A DNA stretch of 64,000 nucleotides from Kutzneria sp. CA-103260 (GTDB lineage: Bacteria > Actinomycetota > Actinomycetes > Mycobacteriales > Pseudonocardiaceae), in contig NZ_CP073318.1 of the NCBI RefSeq assembly GCF_018263855.1, positions 6,076,001 to 6,140,000 on the forward strand, in the 5' to 3' direction. Under the pieces are notes generated by a model, which was given only the letters and a program-made list of their open reading frames with translations, was not told the origin of the DNA and searched no databases. Below, one piece after another: positions 51,465-60,359 of this stretch (positions are counted from its first letter, which is position 1; each line of letters starts with the position of its first letter). The translations under genes were made by a program, and so were the position numbers.

Positions 51465-53660
51465 TCACGGGTAGCTGACGATGTCGACCGGGGTGGTGTT
51501 GGTCGGGGTCTGCGCACCGGTGTCGTTGATGACGTGGGTGATCGACCCGCTGTTGCCCAGCGAGATGTCCATGATGTCGTGGAACTTGACGTTGCCGTTC
51601 TGCGGCGCCTCGAACGCGTGGTAGTTGTTCACGCTGGTGTTGGCGCTGAAGAAGCAGTACACGCCCAGGCCCCACGCCTCGTGGCTGGTGACGTTGGCCC
51701 CCACCTTGTACGAGGCGAAGCCGTTGCGGGAGCCGTTCATGTACGCCGCCTGGTTGGGCACGTCGTAGGGCATCTCGCTCTGGTAGAAGATCGTCTTGCC
51801 GCCGTTGCCGTTCCAGATGGTCTGGTACTGCTGGTAGTGCTCGACGAACAGGCCGTAGGCGGTGACGTTGTTGCCGTTGACGACCAGGCCGTTGGCGCCG
51901 GTGTTGACGTTCCAGCCGGCGGTGCCGTTGTTGTCGTCGTGGTCGGCGCGCCAGATCCAGGTGTCGTCGGTGATCACGTTGTTGCTGTTGATGACCAGCG
52001 ACTGCTGGGCCTTGCCGACGGTCGCGCCGCCGAGCCGGAAGTGCACGTCGGACAGCACGGTCGGGTCGGCGCTGTGGTCGGCCGACGAGCCGTTCGGGCC
52101 GACCTGCACCAGCGACTGCGAGCTGGTGGTGCCGGCGTCGATCAGCAGGCCGGCGATCTTCACGCCGTTGACGTCGCCGACCGAGATGGCGGTGACGCCG
52201 TTGTCCGGCACGAAGGTCGCGATGCCCAGGCCCAGGATCACGGTGTCGGGCCGGGTGACGTTGAGCGCCTGGTTGAGGTGGTAGATGCCGGGCGTGACGA
52301 TCAGGTTCTTGCCGGCGGCCAGCTGCGCGTTGATGGTCGCGGCGGTGTCGCCGGACTTGACGATGTAGAACTGGCTGATCGGCAGCGAGTTGCCGGCCGG
52401 GTTGCCGTTGGCCCACGAGGTGCCCGAGCTGTTGGTGCGCAGCGCCGGCACGAACACGTTGTAGTTGCCGGAGCCGTCCACGTACAGGTAGGGCTTCTCG
52501 GCGATCACCGGGCTGTTGTTGACCGTCGTGTACGGCGGGTTCGGGAACGTGTTGCCGGGCGCGCCCTGCACGCCGGAGAACACCATGTTCCAGTTCTGGC
52601 CGTTCCAGCTGCCGATCTGGTCGTTGCGGGACAGCCACTGCTGCTGCGAGCCGGACTGCACCTGGCCGGTGACCCGGGAGTCGGCCAGGAAGCCGCCCGA
52701 GGACCAGCCGCCGTCGTCCAGCTTCAGGTTGCCGTTGACCTGCACCCGGCGCAGCGGGTCGGCCTGGGACACGGCCCAGGTGTTGGTGCCGCCGGGCGGG
52801 TTGATGGTCAGGCCCTCGGCGTCACGCCAGAAGTTCTGGGTGGCGTTGCCGCCGTCCCAGTCGGCCTCGACGTGCACCTGGCCGTTGATGGTGACCTGGC
52901 CCGGGGTCAGACCGAGGCCGGCGACCTGCTCGTAGTAGCCGATGTTGGCGTCCACGTTGTAGGTGCCGGGCGTGAACAGCAGGGCGTAGCGGCCGGCGCC
53001 GAACTGCGCGGTCTGCTGGGCGTTGAAGACCTGGTTGAGCTTGTTCTGGATGGTCGACTGCGGCGTGGACGGCGTGAAGACCGAGACGTTCGGGCCGAAG
53101 TCCGGGGTGTTGGGCGGCGGGGGCGGGTTGCTGCCGCCGCCACCGATGGAGAACGACTGCGCGGCCGTGCCGTTGCAGGCGTACTGCTGCAGCTGGACGC
53201 TGTCGTTCACGGACGCGCCGGGCACGTCCAGGCACTTGCCGCTGTTGCGGTTGACCAGGTGGAAGTTGCCGTTGCCCTCGTCGACCGGCTGCCACTGCTG
53301 GTTGGCGCCGCCACCGTAGAGCCACAGCTGGATCGGCGCCTGGTCGGCCGTGGAGACGTTGGTGACGTCCCAGACCTGCGACGGCGCGCCGGCCGCGCCG
53401 ATTCTGAAGTAGCCGGAGTCGGTCGCGGTGAAGGTCCACGACTGGGCGCCGGATCCGTTGCAGCTGTACTGCTGCACGACGGTGGCGTTGGCGGTGGCGG
53501 CGGAGGCCGCGTCCACGCACTTCCCGCTGCCGACGTTGGTGACGGTGTAGGTGCCGGGATTCACCGCGGCGCTGGCCGCCGGCGCCACGGCGATGCTGAC
53601 TGCGGTCGCGGACAGGGTCACGACCACCGCCGCGAGCGCGGCGGTTCGCACAGGGGTCAC
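51465..53660 (-). CDS. Secreted ricin-B-lectin (CBM13) plus right-handed beta-helix protein
   Basis: 731 residues from a GTG with AGGTGGG upstream. A Sec signal peptide ends near residue 31 (APAASA). Residues about 35-175 form a CBM13/ricin lectin with QxW-type repeats (SGAQSWTFT, GANQQWQPVD, TAAQSFSI) and SGKCVD/SGKCLDV. A Pro-rich linker leads to a 540-residue domain with many Asn/Gly turns and strands (FTPGTYNVDANIGYYEQVAG, LIVTPGIYHLNQALNV), resembling GH55/pectate-lyase-like beta helices. It probably binds and perhaps cleaves a polysaccharide outside the cell. Catalytic residues could not be placed. Automated names such as adenylyl cyclase for relatives are not supported by anything visible. 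Confidence 0.8.
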   Translation of the reverse strand: MTPVRTAALAAVVVTLSATAVSIAVAPAASAAVNPGTYTVTNVGSGKCVDAASAATANATVVQQYSCNGSGAQSWTFTATDSGYFRIGAAGAPSQVWDVTNVSTADQAPIQLWLYGGGANQQWQPVDEGNGNFHLVNRNSGKCLDVPGASVNDSVQLQQYACNGTAAQSFSIGGGGSNPPPPPNTPDFGPNVSVFTPSTPQSTIQNKLNQVFNAQQTAQFGAGRYALLFTPGTYNVDANIGYYEQVAGLGLTPGQVTINGQVHVEADWDGGNATQNFWRDAEGLTINPPGGTNTWAVSQADPLRRVQVNGNLKLDDGGWSSGGFLADSRVTGQVQSGSQQQWLSRNDQIGSWNGQNWNMVFSGVQGAPGNTFPNPPYTTVNNSPVIAEKPYLYVDGSGNYNVFVPALRTNSSGTSWANGNPAGNSLPISQFYIVKSGDTAATINAQLAAGKNLIVTPGIYHLNQALNVTRPDTVILGLGIATFVPDNGVTAISVGDVNGVKIAGLLIDAGTTSSQSLVQVGPNGSSADHSADPTVLSDVHFRLGGATVGKAQQSLVINSNNVITDDTWIWRADHDDNNGTAGWNVNTGANGLVVNGNNVTAYGLFVEHYQQYQTIWNGNGGKTIFYQSEMPYDVPNQAAYMNGSRNGFASYKVGANVTSHEAWGLGVYCFFSANTSVNNYHAFEAPQNGNVKFHDIMDISLGNSGSITHVINDTGAQTPTNTTPVDIVSYP

Positions 53661-53798
53661 AGTCCCACCTCGCTGACGCTCGGCGAGTCTGCGACCGAGG
53701 CCGCTGTGTTGAATGGTGCCTTCGCAAGCTCAGTCACGAGGCCCTCCTGCTTCGCTGGAAAGAGGACAGGTGTCAGTTGGCGGCCCCGACAAGGCCGA

Positions 53799-53827
53799 AT
53801 GTTATGGGGGTCACAGGAAAGCGTCAA
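53799..53827 (-). promoter_or_regulatory. Sigma-70-type promoter of the ricin-lectin gene
   Basis: On the minus strand TTGACG (53827-53822), a 17-bp spacer and TAACAT (53804-53799) match a housekeeping promoter. They predict a 5' leader of roughly 130 bases. Confidence 0.65.
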
Positions 53828-53832
53828 TACAC

Positions 53833-53847
53833 GACTTAAAATAAGTC
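53833..53847. promoter_or_regulatory. AT-rich palindrome between divergent genes
   Basis: GACTTA-AAA-TAAGTC is a perfect inverted repeat just upstream of the -35 at 53822-53827. It lies between the ricin-lectin gene and the membrane-protein gene and may be an operator for one or both. Confidence 0.45.
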
Positions 53848-53880
53848 AGAGACGATCCGACCGGCGAGGATCATGCTCGC

Positions 53881-55272
53881 ATGGCTGGAAGGCGTCCGAT
53901 CAGCACCGGGGCCGCCGTGGCCGGGCTGGTGGCGACGCTGGGCCTGGCCGCCTTGGCGGTGCGGCTGCCGACGGTCGCGCCGCTTCTGGCGGCCGCCGCC
54001 GGCTGGCTGGGCGTCGAAACCTGGCTGCGCCACCGAATCGGCACCGCCGGGTTCCGGCACAGTCTGCACGACCGACTCCTACGGTCCCGCGCGGGGTACG
54101 CGTCGTGGCAGCGGGCGCGTTTGGCTCAGCTGAGCCCATCCGCGCCGGTCCAGTTCACGCTCGCCCAACTGGACGCCGACGATGGGCCGATCCCCGCCTT
54201 GCTGCCGATGCGGCCCCATGCCGACCTCCGCGCCTACGCCGCCGATGAGCTGGCGGCCGCCCACCGGCCGCTGCGACGACGCATCGCGACGGGTTCGACC
54301 GTGGCGGCGGAGCTGTTGCGCGCCAACATGGTCTACCCGGTGCTGGCCGACGTGCCCGCGCCGAAGTCCCGGTGGCCCAGGGAAATCGCTGGATCTTTCC
54401 TGGCTGTTGGTGTGGTAGTGGCGGCGCTGGCGTGGCTGGAGGTGTCCTGGCGCATCGATCCGTCGGCCTACCACCGCACGATCCCGTTGGCGCTGAGCCT
54501 GTCCCTTGCCGCCGTGGCGCCGCTGCTGGAGGTCGTGCTGGCCACCTCGCGCGGCCGTCGGCTCCGGCTCGCGGCGATCACCCTGGTGCCGTTGGCCTTC
54601 ATGCTGTGCTGGACGGTCCGCCGGTCCTGGGACGCGAACTGGTGGCAGCCGGCGTTCGGCGTCCGCGAATGGCTGGTCGTGTCAACGATTACCGTCGTGT
54701 CGCTGGGTTTGGCGCTGGCCACTTCCTCGCCTCGCAACCGCCACCGGCTGCCGCCGCGGCGGGTCGCCCAGCTGTCGTGGCTGTCGATCGCCTCGGTCGC
54801 GGCCGCCGGGCTGGGGCTGCTGGTGCCGGTGCTCGCCGGGCCGCCGCCGACGCCGGCCTTCCCGCACGTGTCGTCGTGCTCGCTGCTGTCCCGCGAGGCG
54901 CTGGCCCGGCTCTCCCCCAACATCGACCGCGGCCCGGCTTCGACCTTCACCGAGGCCACCGTCAACGGCTGCGAGTGGTTCCAGGGCCGTGGCCCGGCGC
55001 CGATCGAGTTCGTCGCCATCGACGCCTACGTCGGCAGCGGTGACGTCGCGGCCTCGACGAGGGAGTTCACCCTGGCCACGCACGTCGTGCCCGGGACGCG
55101 GCGGGACCTGCCCGGGCCGTGCGACCAGGCCGCCGAGGTGGTCGGCGAGCGCGGCGTCGAGGTGGTGCTGCGCTGCGCCAACCTGGTGCTGTCGGTGTTC
55201 AGCTCGGCCCACGACCCGGGGCTGGCCGAACGACTCGCCGCGGAGGCGGCGCGCGTGGCGACCGCGGGTTGA
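53881..55272 (+). CDS. Hypothetical multi-pass membrane protein with extracytoplasmic C-terminal domain
   Basis: 463 residues, not a family I recognise. A pair of hydrophobic segments lies near the N-terminus (TGAAVAGLVATLGLAALAVRL, VAPLLAAAAGWLGVETWL). A cytoplasmic-looking stretch of about 120 residues follows, then four to five further segments (about 170-320). A C-terminal domain after residue 325 has Cys pairs (SSCSLLSREALARL, NGCEWFQG, GPCDQAAEVV, RCANLVLSVF) resembling the DUF3558-type lipoprotein fold. GATCAT six bases before the ATG may be a leaderless -10. Confidence 0.75.
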   Translation: MAGRRPISTGAAVAGLVATLGLAALAVRLPTVAPLLAAAAGWLGVETWLRHRIGTAGFRHSLHDRLLRSRAGYASWQRARLAQLSPSAPVQFTLAQLDADDGPIPALLPMRPHADLRAYAADELAAAHRPLRRRIATGSTVAAELLRANMVYPVLADVPAPKSRWPREIAGSFLAVGVVVAALAWLEVSWRIDPSAYHRTIPLALSLSLAAVAPLLEVVLATSRGRRLRLAAITLVPLAFMLCWTVRRSWDANWWQPAFGVREWLVVSTITVVSLGLALATSSPRNRHRLPPRRVAQLSWLSIASVAAAGLGLLVPVLAGPPPTPAFPHVSSCSLLSREALARLSPNIDRGPASTFTEATVNGCEWFQGRGPAPIEFVAIDAYVGSGDVAASTREFTLATHVVPGTRRDLPGPCDQAAEVVGERGVEVVLRCANLVLSVFSSAHDPGLAERLAAEAARVATAG

Positions 55273-55300
55273 TCTCCCGCTGTGCGAGACTGGCCCGGCG

Positions 55301-58300
55301 ATGTTCACCCCAACGGACCTGGCCGACCTGCTTGAGTGCGAGCACCGGAGCGTGCTCGACCAGGCGCTGACCGCCGGACTGCCCGGCGCGCCGCGCCCCG
55401 ACCCCGGCGGCGACCAACTGGCCGTCAAACACGGGCAGGCCCACGAACTGGCGGTGCTGGAGCGCCTGCGCGCGGCACATGACGTGGTCGAGATCTCCGG
55501 CGACGACCCGGTGGAAGCCACCCTCGCGGCGCTGCGCGCCGGCACGCCGGTGATCTACCAGGCGGTGTTCCGCGACGGCGATCTCACCGGCCGTGCGGAC
55601 TTCCTCATCGCCGACGCGGACGGCCGGTACGAGGCCTACGACACCAAGCTGGCCCGGCATGCCCGGCCGGCGGCGGTGCTCCAGCTCACCGCGTACGCGG
55701 ATGCCTTGCGCCGCACCGGTTTTCCCACCGGCCCGCACATGCACCTACTGCTCGGCGACGGCAGTGACGTGTCGCTGCGGGTGGACGACTTCGTGCCACT
55801 GCTGGATCGCTTGCGGGCCAAGCTGTCCGTGCGCGAGCCGGCGCTGCCGTCGCGGCTGTGGGACGACGCCCGGCCGGCCTGCGCCACGTGCAAGTTCTTG
55901 AGCACCTGCGAATCCGGGCGGGAGGCCGACCGGGATCTGTCACTGGTCGCCGGCATGCGGGCCGACCAGCGGCGCAAGCTGGTCGAGGCCGGTCTGGGCA
56001 CCATCGACGCGCTGGCCGTCGCCGAGCCCGAGGACCGTCCGCGCGACCTGTCCGCCACCACGTTCACCGCGCTGCGGGCGCAGGCGGCGATCCAGGTGCG
56101 GCAGGACGCCACCGGGAAGATCAGCTACGAGGTGGTGGACGGCTCCGAGCTGGCCACGCTGCCGGCGCCCAGCCCCGGCGACGTGTTCTTCGACATGGAG
56201 GGCGACCCGTTCGCGCTGGCCGGCACCGGGCTGGAGTACCTGTTCGGCGCGGTGACCACGGCCGGGTTCACGCCGTTCTGGGCCCATTCCCGGGCGGCCG
56301 AGAAGGTGGCGTTCGAGCAGTTCGTCGACTTCGCCACCGCCCGGCTGGCCGAGCATCCCGGCGCGCATGTGTACCACTACGCGCCGTACGAGGTGACGGC
56401 GTTGAAGCGGCTCGCCGCCGTGCACGGCACCCGTGAGGAGGCCGTGGACGAGCTGCTGCGCGGCGGCCAGCTGATCGACCTGTATGCCGTGGTGCGCAAG
56501 GCTTTGCGGGTGTCGCAGCGGTCGTACTCCATCAAGTACCTGGAGCCGCTGTACATGCCGGCCGCGCGGGACGGCGACGTGAAGACGGCCGTGTCCAGCA
56601 TCGAGGCGTACGAGGAATACCTGACGCTGCGCCAACTCGGCGATCCTCGGGCGGCCGAGGTGTTGCAGGGCATCAGCGACTACAACGAGTACGACTGCGT
56701 GTCCACCCGGGAGCTTTTCCTCTTCCTGCACCGGGTCCGGGTGGAAGCCGAGATCGAGCTGGTCGAGGAGTCCATTTCGGACGATCTCGTCACGCAGACC
56801 GAGGACCTCGTCGCCGCCGAGCGCCGGGCCGAGCGGGCCGCCCGGCTCGCCGCACTGGTCGACCCCCTACTGGCCGACCTGCCCGACAATCCCCTGGACG
56901 CCACCGACGACGAGAAGGCCCGGGCTCTGCTGGCCGCGTCGGTGGGCTATCACCGCCGGGAGACCAATCCGGCGTGGTGGGAGTTCTTCCGCCAGGTGGC
57001 CGCCCCACTGTCCGATCTGGAGGTGGACACCACCTGCGCCGTGCCGGTTTCCGTGCGGGCCGAGGAATGGCAGCCGCCGGCCGGGCGGACCAAGCTGGCC
57101 AAACGCGTGCTGACTCTCGTCTGCGACCCGGATCGGCCGCATCCCTACGCTTTCGGCGACCAGGTTCGGCTGCGCTACGGCGATTCCACCCGGGACGCCC
57201 TCGTGACCGCAGCGACGGCCGAGGAGCTGACGCTCATCGAGAGCGCCAAGCCCGACGACACCGACACCGGTCGTCCCAACGCCGTGCTGCCCGGCTCGCC
57301 GGTGCGGCCGCAACCCAAGGACGAGGCCGTCGCCGATCTCGCCCAGCTCGCCGTGGACGCTTTGCCTTCCCTGCCAAGCCATCCCGGCACCGATCTGCTG
57401 CGCCGCACTCCCCCGCGGCTGCGCGGCGGCCGGTCACTGCCTTCCGGCGACGACGATCTCGTGCGGACCGTGATCGAGACCGTCGACCTGCTCGACGGCT
57501 CGACCCTGGCCGTGCAGGGGCCGCCCGGGGCCGGCAAGACCTATCTGGCCGGCAAGCTCATCGCGCACCTCGTCGGCTCCGGCCGCACCGTGGCCGTCAC
57601 CTCGACCAGTCACAAGGCCGTCGAGAACGTCCTGCGGGCGGCCACTTCCTCCGCGCCGACGCTGCCGTGTGCCAAGCGCCCCAAGAAGGCCCCCGAGAAG
57701 GACGTGCCCTGGGAGCAGCCCAAGGACAACCCCGGGCTGGCCCGGTGGCGGGCCGAGCACACCGACGGGCACCTGGTCGGCGGCACCGCGTGGACCTTCG
57801 CCAACGCCGCCATCCGGGCCGAGCCGTTCGACGTGCTCATCATCGACGAAGCCGGCCAGTTCGCGCTCGCCGACGCCCTCGCCGTCTCCATGTGCGCCCG
57901 CAACCTCGTGCTGCTCGGCGATCCCCAACAGCTGCCGCAGGTCGTTCAGGGCACCCATCCCGCCGGCGCCGAGGCCTCCGCCCTGGGGCACCTCATCGGC
58001 GACAACGACGTGATTCCCCCGTCGCTGGGCTACTTTCTCGACCAGTCCCGGCGTATGCACCCCGCCGTCTGCGAACCCGTGTCGCGGCTGTCGTACGCCG
58101 GTCTCCTGCACGCCCATCCCTCCGCCGCCGAGCGCTCCATCGACGGCATCGACGCCGGCCTCTATCTCGCCTCCGTCGACCACCGCGGCAACACCACCCG
58201 CTCCGTCGAGGAAGCCGCCGCCGTGGTCGACATCGTGCGGTCCCTGCACGGTCGCAAGTGGACAGACGGCGACGTCCGCCCCTTGGGGGACGAGGACATC

Positions 58301-58651
58301 CTCGTTGTCGCCCCCTACAACCTCCAGGCCCGCGTCGTCACCAGGGCCCTGGAGGTCGCCGGCTTCGCGGGCGTCCGTGTCGGCACCGTCGACCGCTTCC
58401 AGGGCCAGGAGGCCCCGGTCGTGATCACCACCATGACCTCCTCCTCCGCCGTCGACCTCCCCCGGGGCCTCGACTTCCTGCTCTCCCGCAACCGCCTGAA
58501 CGTCGCTCTCTCCCGCGCCCAGGCCGTCGCCGTCCTCGTCTGCTCCCCCAAGCTCGTCGAGGCCGACATCCGCACCGTCGACCAGATGCGCCTGGTCTCC
58601 GGCATGATCGGCCTCATGAACGCCGCGCAACGGTGGCCCCATGGACTCTGA
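55301..58651 (+). CDS. TM0106-type fusion: PD-(D/E)XK nuclease, RNase H-like exonuclease and SF1 helicase
   Basis: 1116 residues. The N-terminus is a Cas4/RecB-like nuclease (GRADFLIADADG, YEAYDTKLARH, VLQLTAYADALR) with four Cys suited to an Fe-S cluster: Cys in LLECEHRS near residue 13 and CATCKFLSTCESG near 190. Next is a DEDD RNase H-like domain (FFDMEGDPFALAG ... HYAPYEVTALKRL ... YNEYDCVSTREL). The C-terminal half is a Dna2/Upf1-like SF1 helicase with Walker A GPPGAGKTYLAG, DEAG box LIIDEAGQFAL, GDPQQLPQV, VDRFQGQEAPVVITT and LNVALSRAQ. It probably processes DNA ends or structured nucleic acid. It overlaps the next gene by 11 bp. Confidence 0.9.
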   Translation: MFTPTDLADLLECEHRSVLDQALTAGLPGAPRPDPGGDQLAVKHGQAHELAVLERLRAAHDVVEISGDDPVEATLAALRAGTPVIYQAVFRDGDLTGRADFLIADADGRYEAYDTKLARHARPAAVLQLTAYADALRRTGFPTGPHMHLLLGDGSDVSLRVDDFVPLLDRLRAKLSVREPALPSRLWDDARPACATCKFLSTCESGREADRDLSLVAGMRADQRRKLVEAGLGTIDALAVAEPEDRPRDLSATTFTALRAQAAIQVRQDATGKISYEVVDGSELATLPAPSPGDVFFDMEGDPFALAGTGLEYLFGAVTTAGFTPFWAHSRAAEKVAFEQFVDFATARLAEHPGAHVYHYAPYEVTALKRLAAVHGTREEAVDELLRGGQLIDLYAVVRKALRVSQRSYSIKYLEPLYMPAARDGDVKTAVSSIEAYEEYLTLRQLGDPRAAEVLQGISDYNEYDCVSTRELFLFLHRVRVEAEIELVEESISDDLVTQTEDLVAAERRAERAARLAALVDPLLADLPDNPLDATDDEKARALLAASVGYHRRETNPAWWEFFRQVAAPLSDLEVDTTCAVPVSVRAEEWQPPAGRTKLAKRVLTLVCDPDRPHPYAFGDQVRLRYGDSTRDALVTAATAEELTLIESAKPDDTDTGRPNAVLPGSPVRPQPKDEAVADLAQLAVDALPSLPSHPGTDLLRRTPPRLRGGRSLPSGDDDLVRTVIETVDLLDGSTLAVQGPPGAGKTYLAGKLIAHLVGSGRTVAVTSTSHKAVENVLRAATSSAPTLPCAKRPKKAPEKDVPWEQPKDNPGLARWRAEHTDGHLVGGTAWTFANAAIRAEPFDVLIIDEAGQFALADALAVSMCARNLVLLGDPQQLPQVVQGTHPAGAEASALGHLIGDNDVIPPSLGYFLDQSRRMHPAVCEPVSRLSYAGLLHAHPSAAERSIDGIDAGLYLASVDHRGNTTRSVEEAAAVVDIVRSLHGRKWTDGDVRPLGDEDILVVAPYNLQARVVTRALEVAGFAGVRVGTVDRFQGQEAPVVITTMTSSSAVDLPRGLDFLLSRNRLNVALSRAQAVAVLVCSPKLVEADIRTVDQMRLVSGMIGLMNAAQRWPHGL

Positions 58652-59045
58652 CTCCCGGATCAGGCTTGCCATCGAGGAGCACTGGCGCGCCTCCGAACGC
58701 GGCGACCTTCAGGCCGAACACGCCATCTACGCCGTCGACGCCATCCTCGACTATCCCCAGTCCGGTGAACGCTTCCACGGCCGCGCCGCCATCTCCGCCC
58801 AACGTGGCGGTCACCCCGCCGACCGCCACTTCACCATCCAGCGCATCACCGGCCGCGGCCCCCTCTGGGTGAGCGAGTGCGTCATCACCTACGACGGCTC
58901 GCCGTCCCACTCCGTCAGCATCATGGAGTTCGCCGACGGCCACGTGATCCACGAAACCCAGTACTTCGCCGACCCCTTCCCCGCCCCCGCCTCCCGGGCC
59001 TCCCTAGCGGATCCCATGCCCGGCCGCTCCCTCCCCGAGGCCTGA
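58641..59045 (+). CDS. NTF2-like/SnoaL-type small protein
   Basis: 134 residues of the cone-shaped NTF2-like fold (IEEHWRASERGDLQAEHAIY, DAILDYPQSGERFHGRAAI, IMEFADGHVIHETQYFADPF). Members are small enzymes (ketosteroid isomerase, polyketide cyclase) or ligand binders; no catalytic residue can be assigned. The start lies 11 bp inside the nuclease-helicase gene, so it is co-translated. Confidence 0.85.
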   Translation: MDSDSRIRLAIEEHWRASERGDLQAEHAIYAVDAILDYPQSGERFHGRAAISAQRGGHPADRHFTIQRITGRGPLWVSECVITYDGSPSHSVSIMEFADGHVIHETQYFADPFPAPASRASLADPMPGRSLPEA

Positions 59046-59486
59046 GCCCCCGGCCGGCCCCCTCTCCAACGCCGGCCCCTGGCCCTCCTTCACGCACCTG
59101 AGTGGCTCATTTGACTTTCCGGGAGCCAGCTTCGCCATGTGAGTGGCTCATTTGGCTCCTGCGCCCAACTGAGCCACTCACATGCCGCTCCCCCGCCTTC
59201 CCACGGTCAACTGAGCCACTCACGTGGTCTCTGCGCCTAAGTGAGCCACTCACGTACGGTCCTGAGCCGCCCCCTCGATGAGCTGAGCCACGCACACCGC
59301 GGGCAAGTACGCCGTCGACCCCAGTAGCCCAAGAAGTTGTCCACAGGCCTCATGCCGGCAACGGGCCCATCCACAGGCCGCCTCATTCCAAGATCCACTA
59401 ACCCCTCCCACCGGTAGACTGGAGCGGGGCCGGCCCCCGGGTTGGGCGGGGGTGTGTTCGGCCGGGGTGTGTTCAGTGGCCTGGGC
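59046..59486. other. Intergenic region holding the TGAGTGGCTCA array
   Basis: 441 bp between the convergent NTF2-like and NarL-type genes. The first 50 bp are Pro/C-rich and contain nothing recognisable. The repeat array fills 59095-59297, and the last 190 bp show no gene. Confidence 0.6.
59095..59297. repeat. Array of six TGAGTGGCTCA elements in both orientations
   Basis: Elements at about 59095-59115 and 59136-59156 read GTGAGTGGCTCATTTG-like on the plus strand. Those at 59165-59184, 59206-59226, 59237-59259 and (degenerate) 59277-59297 read the complement, AACTGAGCCACTCACGTG-like. TGAG...CTCA arms make each core a short inverted repeat. Spacing is 30-40 bp. The flanking genes are convergent. 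Confidence 0.88.
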
Positions 59487-60140
59487 TCAGCGGCCCAGAC
59501 CGGCGTCTCTTGCCCGGACGATGGCCTGGGCGCGGTCGGCGACCTGGAGCTTGGCGAAGATCGAGGAGATGTGGTTGCCGACGGTCTTGGCCGCCAAGTG
59601 CAGCTTGTCGCAGATCTGGGGGTTGGCCAGGCCGGCGGCGATGAGGTCGAGGACTTCGCGTTCACGGTCGGTGAGCTGGGGGAAGGGAAGGTTGGGCAAG
59701 TCGCCGGGACCGCCGCTGAGCAGGGCGTCGACGCGGCGGGCGATGCCGGGGCCGAAGATGACGCCGCCCTCGGCGACGCAGCGGATGGCGCGCAGGATCT
59801 CCTCCTGGTCGGCGCCTTTGAGGATGTAGCCACGAGCCCCGGCGCGGATGGCGGCGAAGACGGACTCGTCGTCCTCGAACATGGTGAGCATGAGCACGGC
59901 GGTGGCCGGGGCGACGGTGACCACGGCGCGGGTGGCGTCGATGCCGTCGAGTTCGGGCATCTGGATGTCGGCCAGCAGCACGGTCGGCCGGTGGGCGGCG
60001 GCGGCCTGGATGGCCTCGCGCCCGTTGACGGCCTCGGCGACGACCCGGACGCCGGGCGTGGACGTGAGCAGCGCCCGAAGTCCGCTGCGCACAACGGGAT
60101 GGTCGTCGGCCAGCACGACAGTGATCTCGGGTTCGGACAC
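59487..60140 (-). CDS. NarL/FixJ-family response regulator
   Basis: 217 residues from a GTG. Receiver domain: LADDHPVVRSGLRALL with the acidic pair, phospho-acceptor Asp in LLADIQMPELDG, Thr in MLTMFEDDES and Lys in YILKGADQEE. LuxR-type helix-turn-helix: LTDREREVLDLIAAGLANPQ ... KTVGNHISSIFAKLQV. It lies 219 bp downstream of its probable partner kinase on the same strand, with direct repeats just upstream that it may bind. Confidence 0.95.
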   Translation of the reverse strand: MSEPEITVVLADDHPVVRSGLRALLTSTPGVRVVAEAVNGREAIQAAAAHRPTVLLADIQMPELDGIDATRAVVTVAPATAVLMLTMFEDDESVFAAIRAGARGYILKGADQEEILRAIRCVAEGGVIFGPGIARRVDALLSGGPGDLPNLPFPQLTDREREVLDLIAAGLANPQICDKLHLAAKTVGNHISSIFAKLQVADRAQAIVRARDAGLGR

Positions 60141-60163
60141 CTGCTCTGCTCCTACCGTGTCAT

Positions 60164-60188
60164 CGCGAACGAGTCGTCGCGAACGAAT
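60164..60188. promoter_or_regulatory. Direct repeats CGCGAACGARTC upstream of the NarL regulator
   Basis: CGCGAACGAGT (60164-60174) and CGCGAACGAAT (60178-60188) have a 14-bp period, 24 bp before the start codon. Inverted repeats CCGGGAA/TTCCCGG (60199-60217) and GGGTGC/GCACCC (60225-60238) follow. They are plausible autoregulatory sites. Confidence 0.4.
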
Positions 60189-60359
60189 CTGGGTCCATCC
60201 GGGAAAGAACTTCCCGGTCCGGCTGGGTGCCTGCACCCTGGGACCGGGACGCCGGTCCGGGCAGGCTGTGCATTGTGGGGGAAATCCTTTCCTGGGAAGG
60301 GATCGACATGGAGTTCGCGGCACGCAAGTCAATCTCGCACGCGGAGTTCGCCGGGCCGC

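Noticed and set aside
59095..59297. CRISPR array
   Set aside because: The repeats are only about 11-20 bp, occur in both orientations, have irregular spacing and no cas genes nearby.
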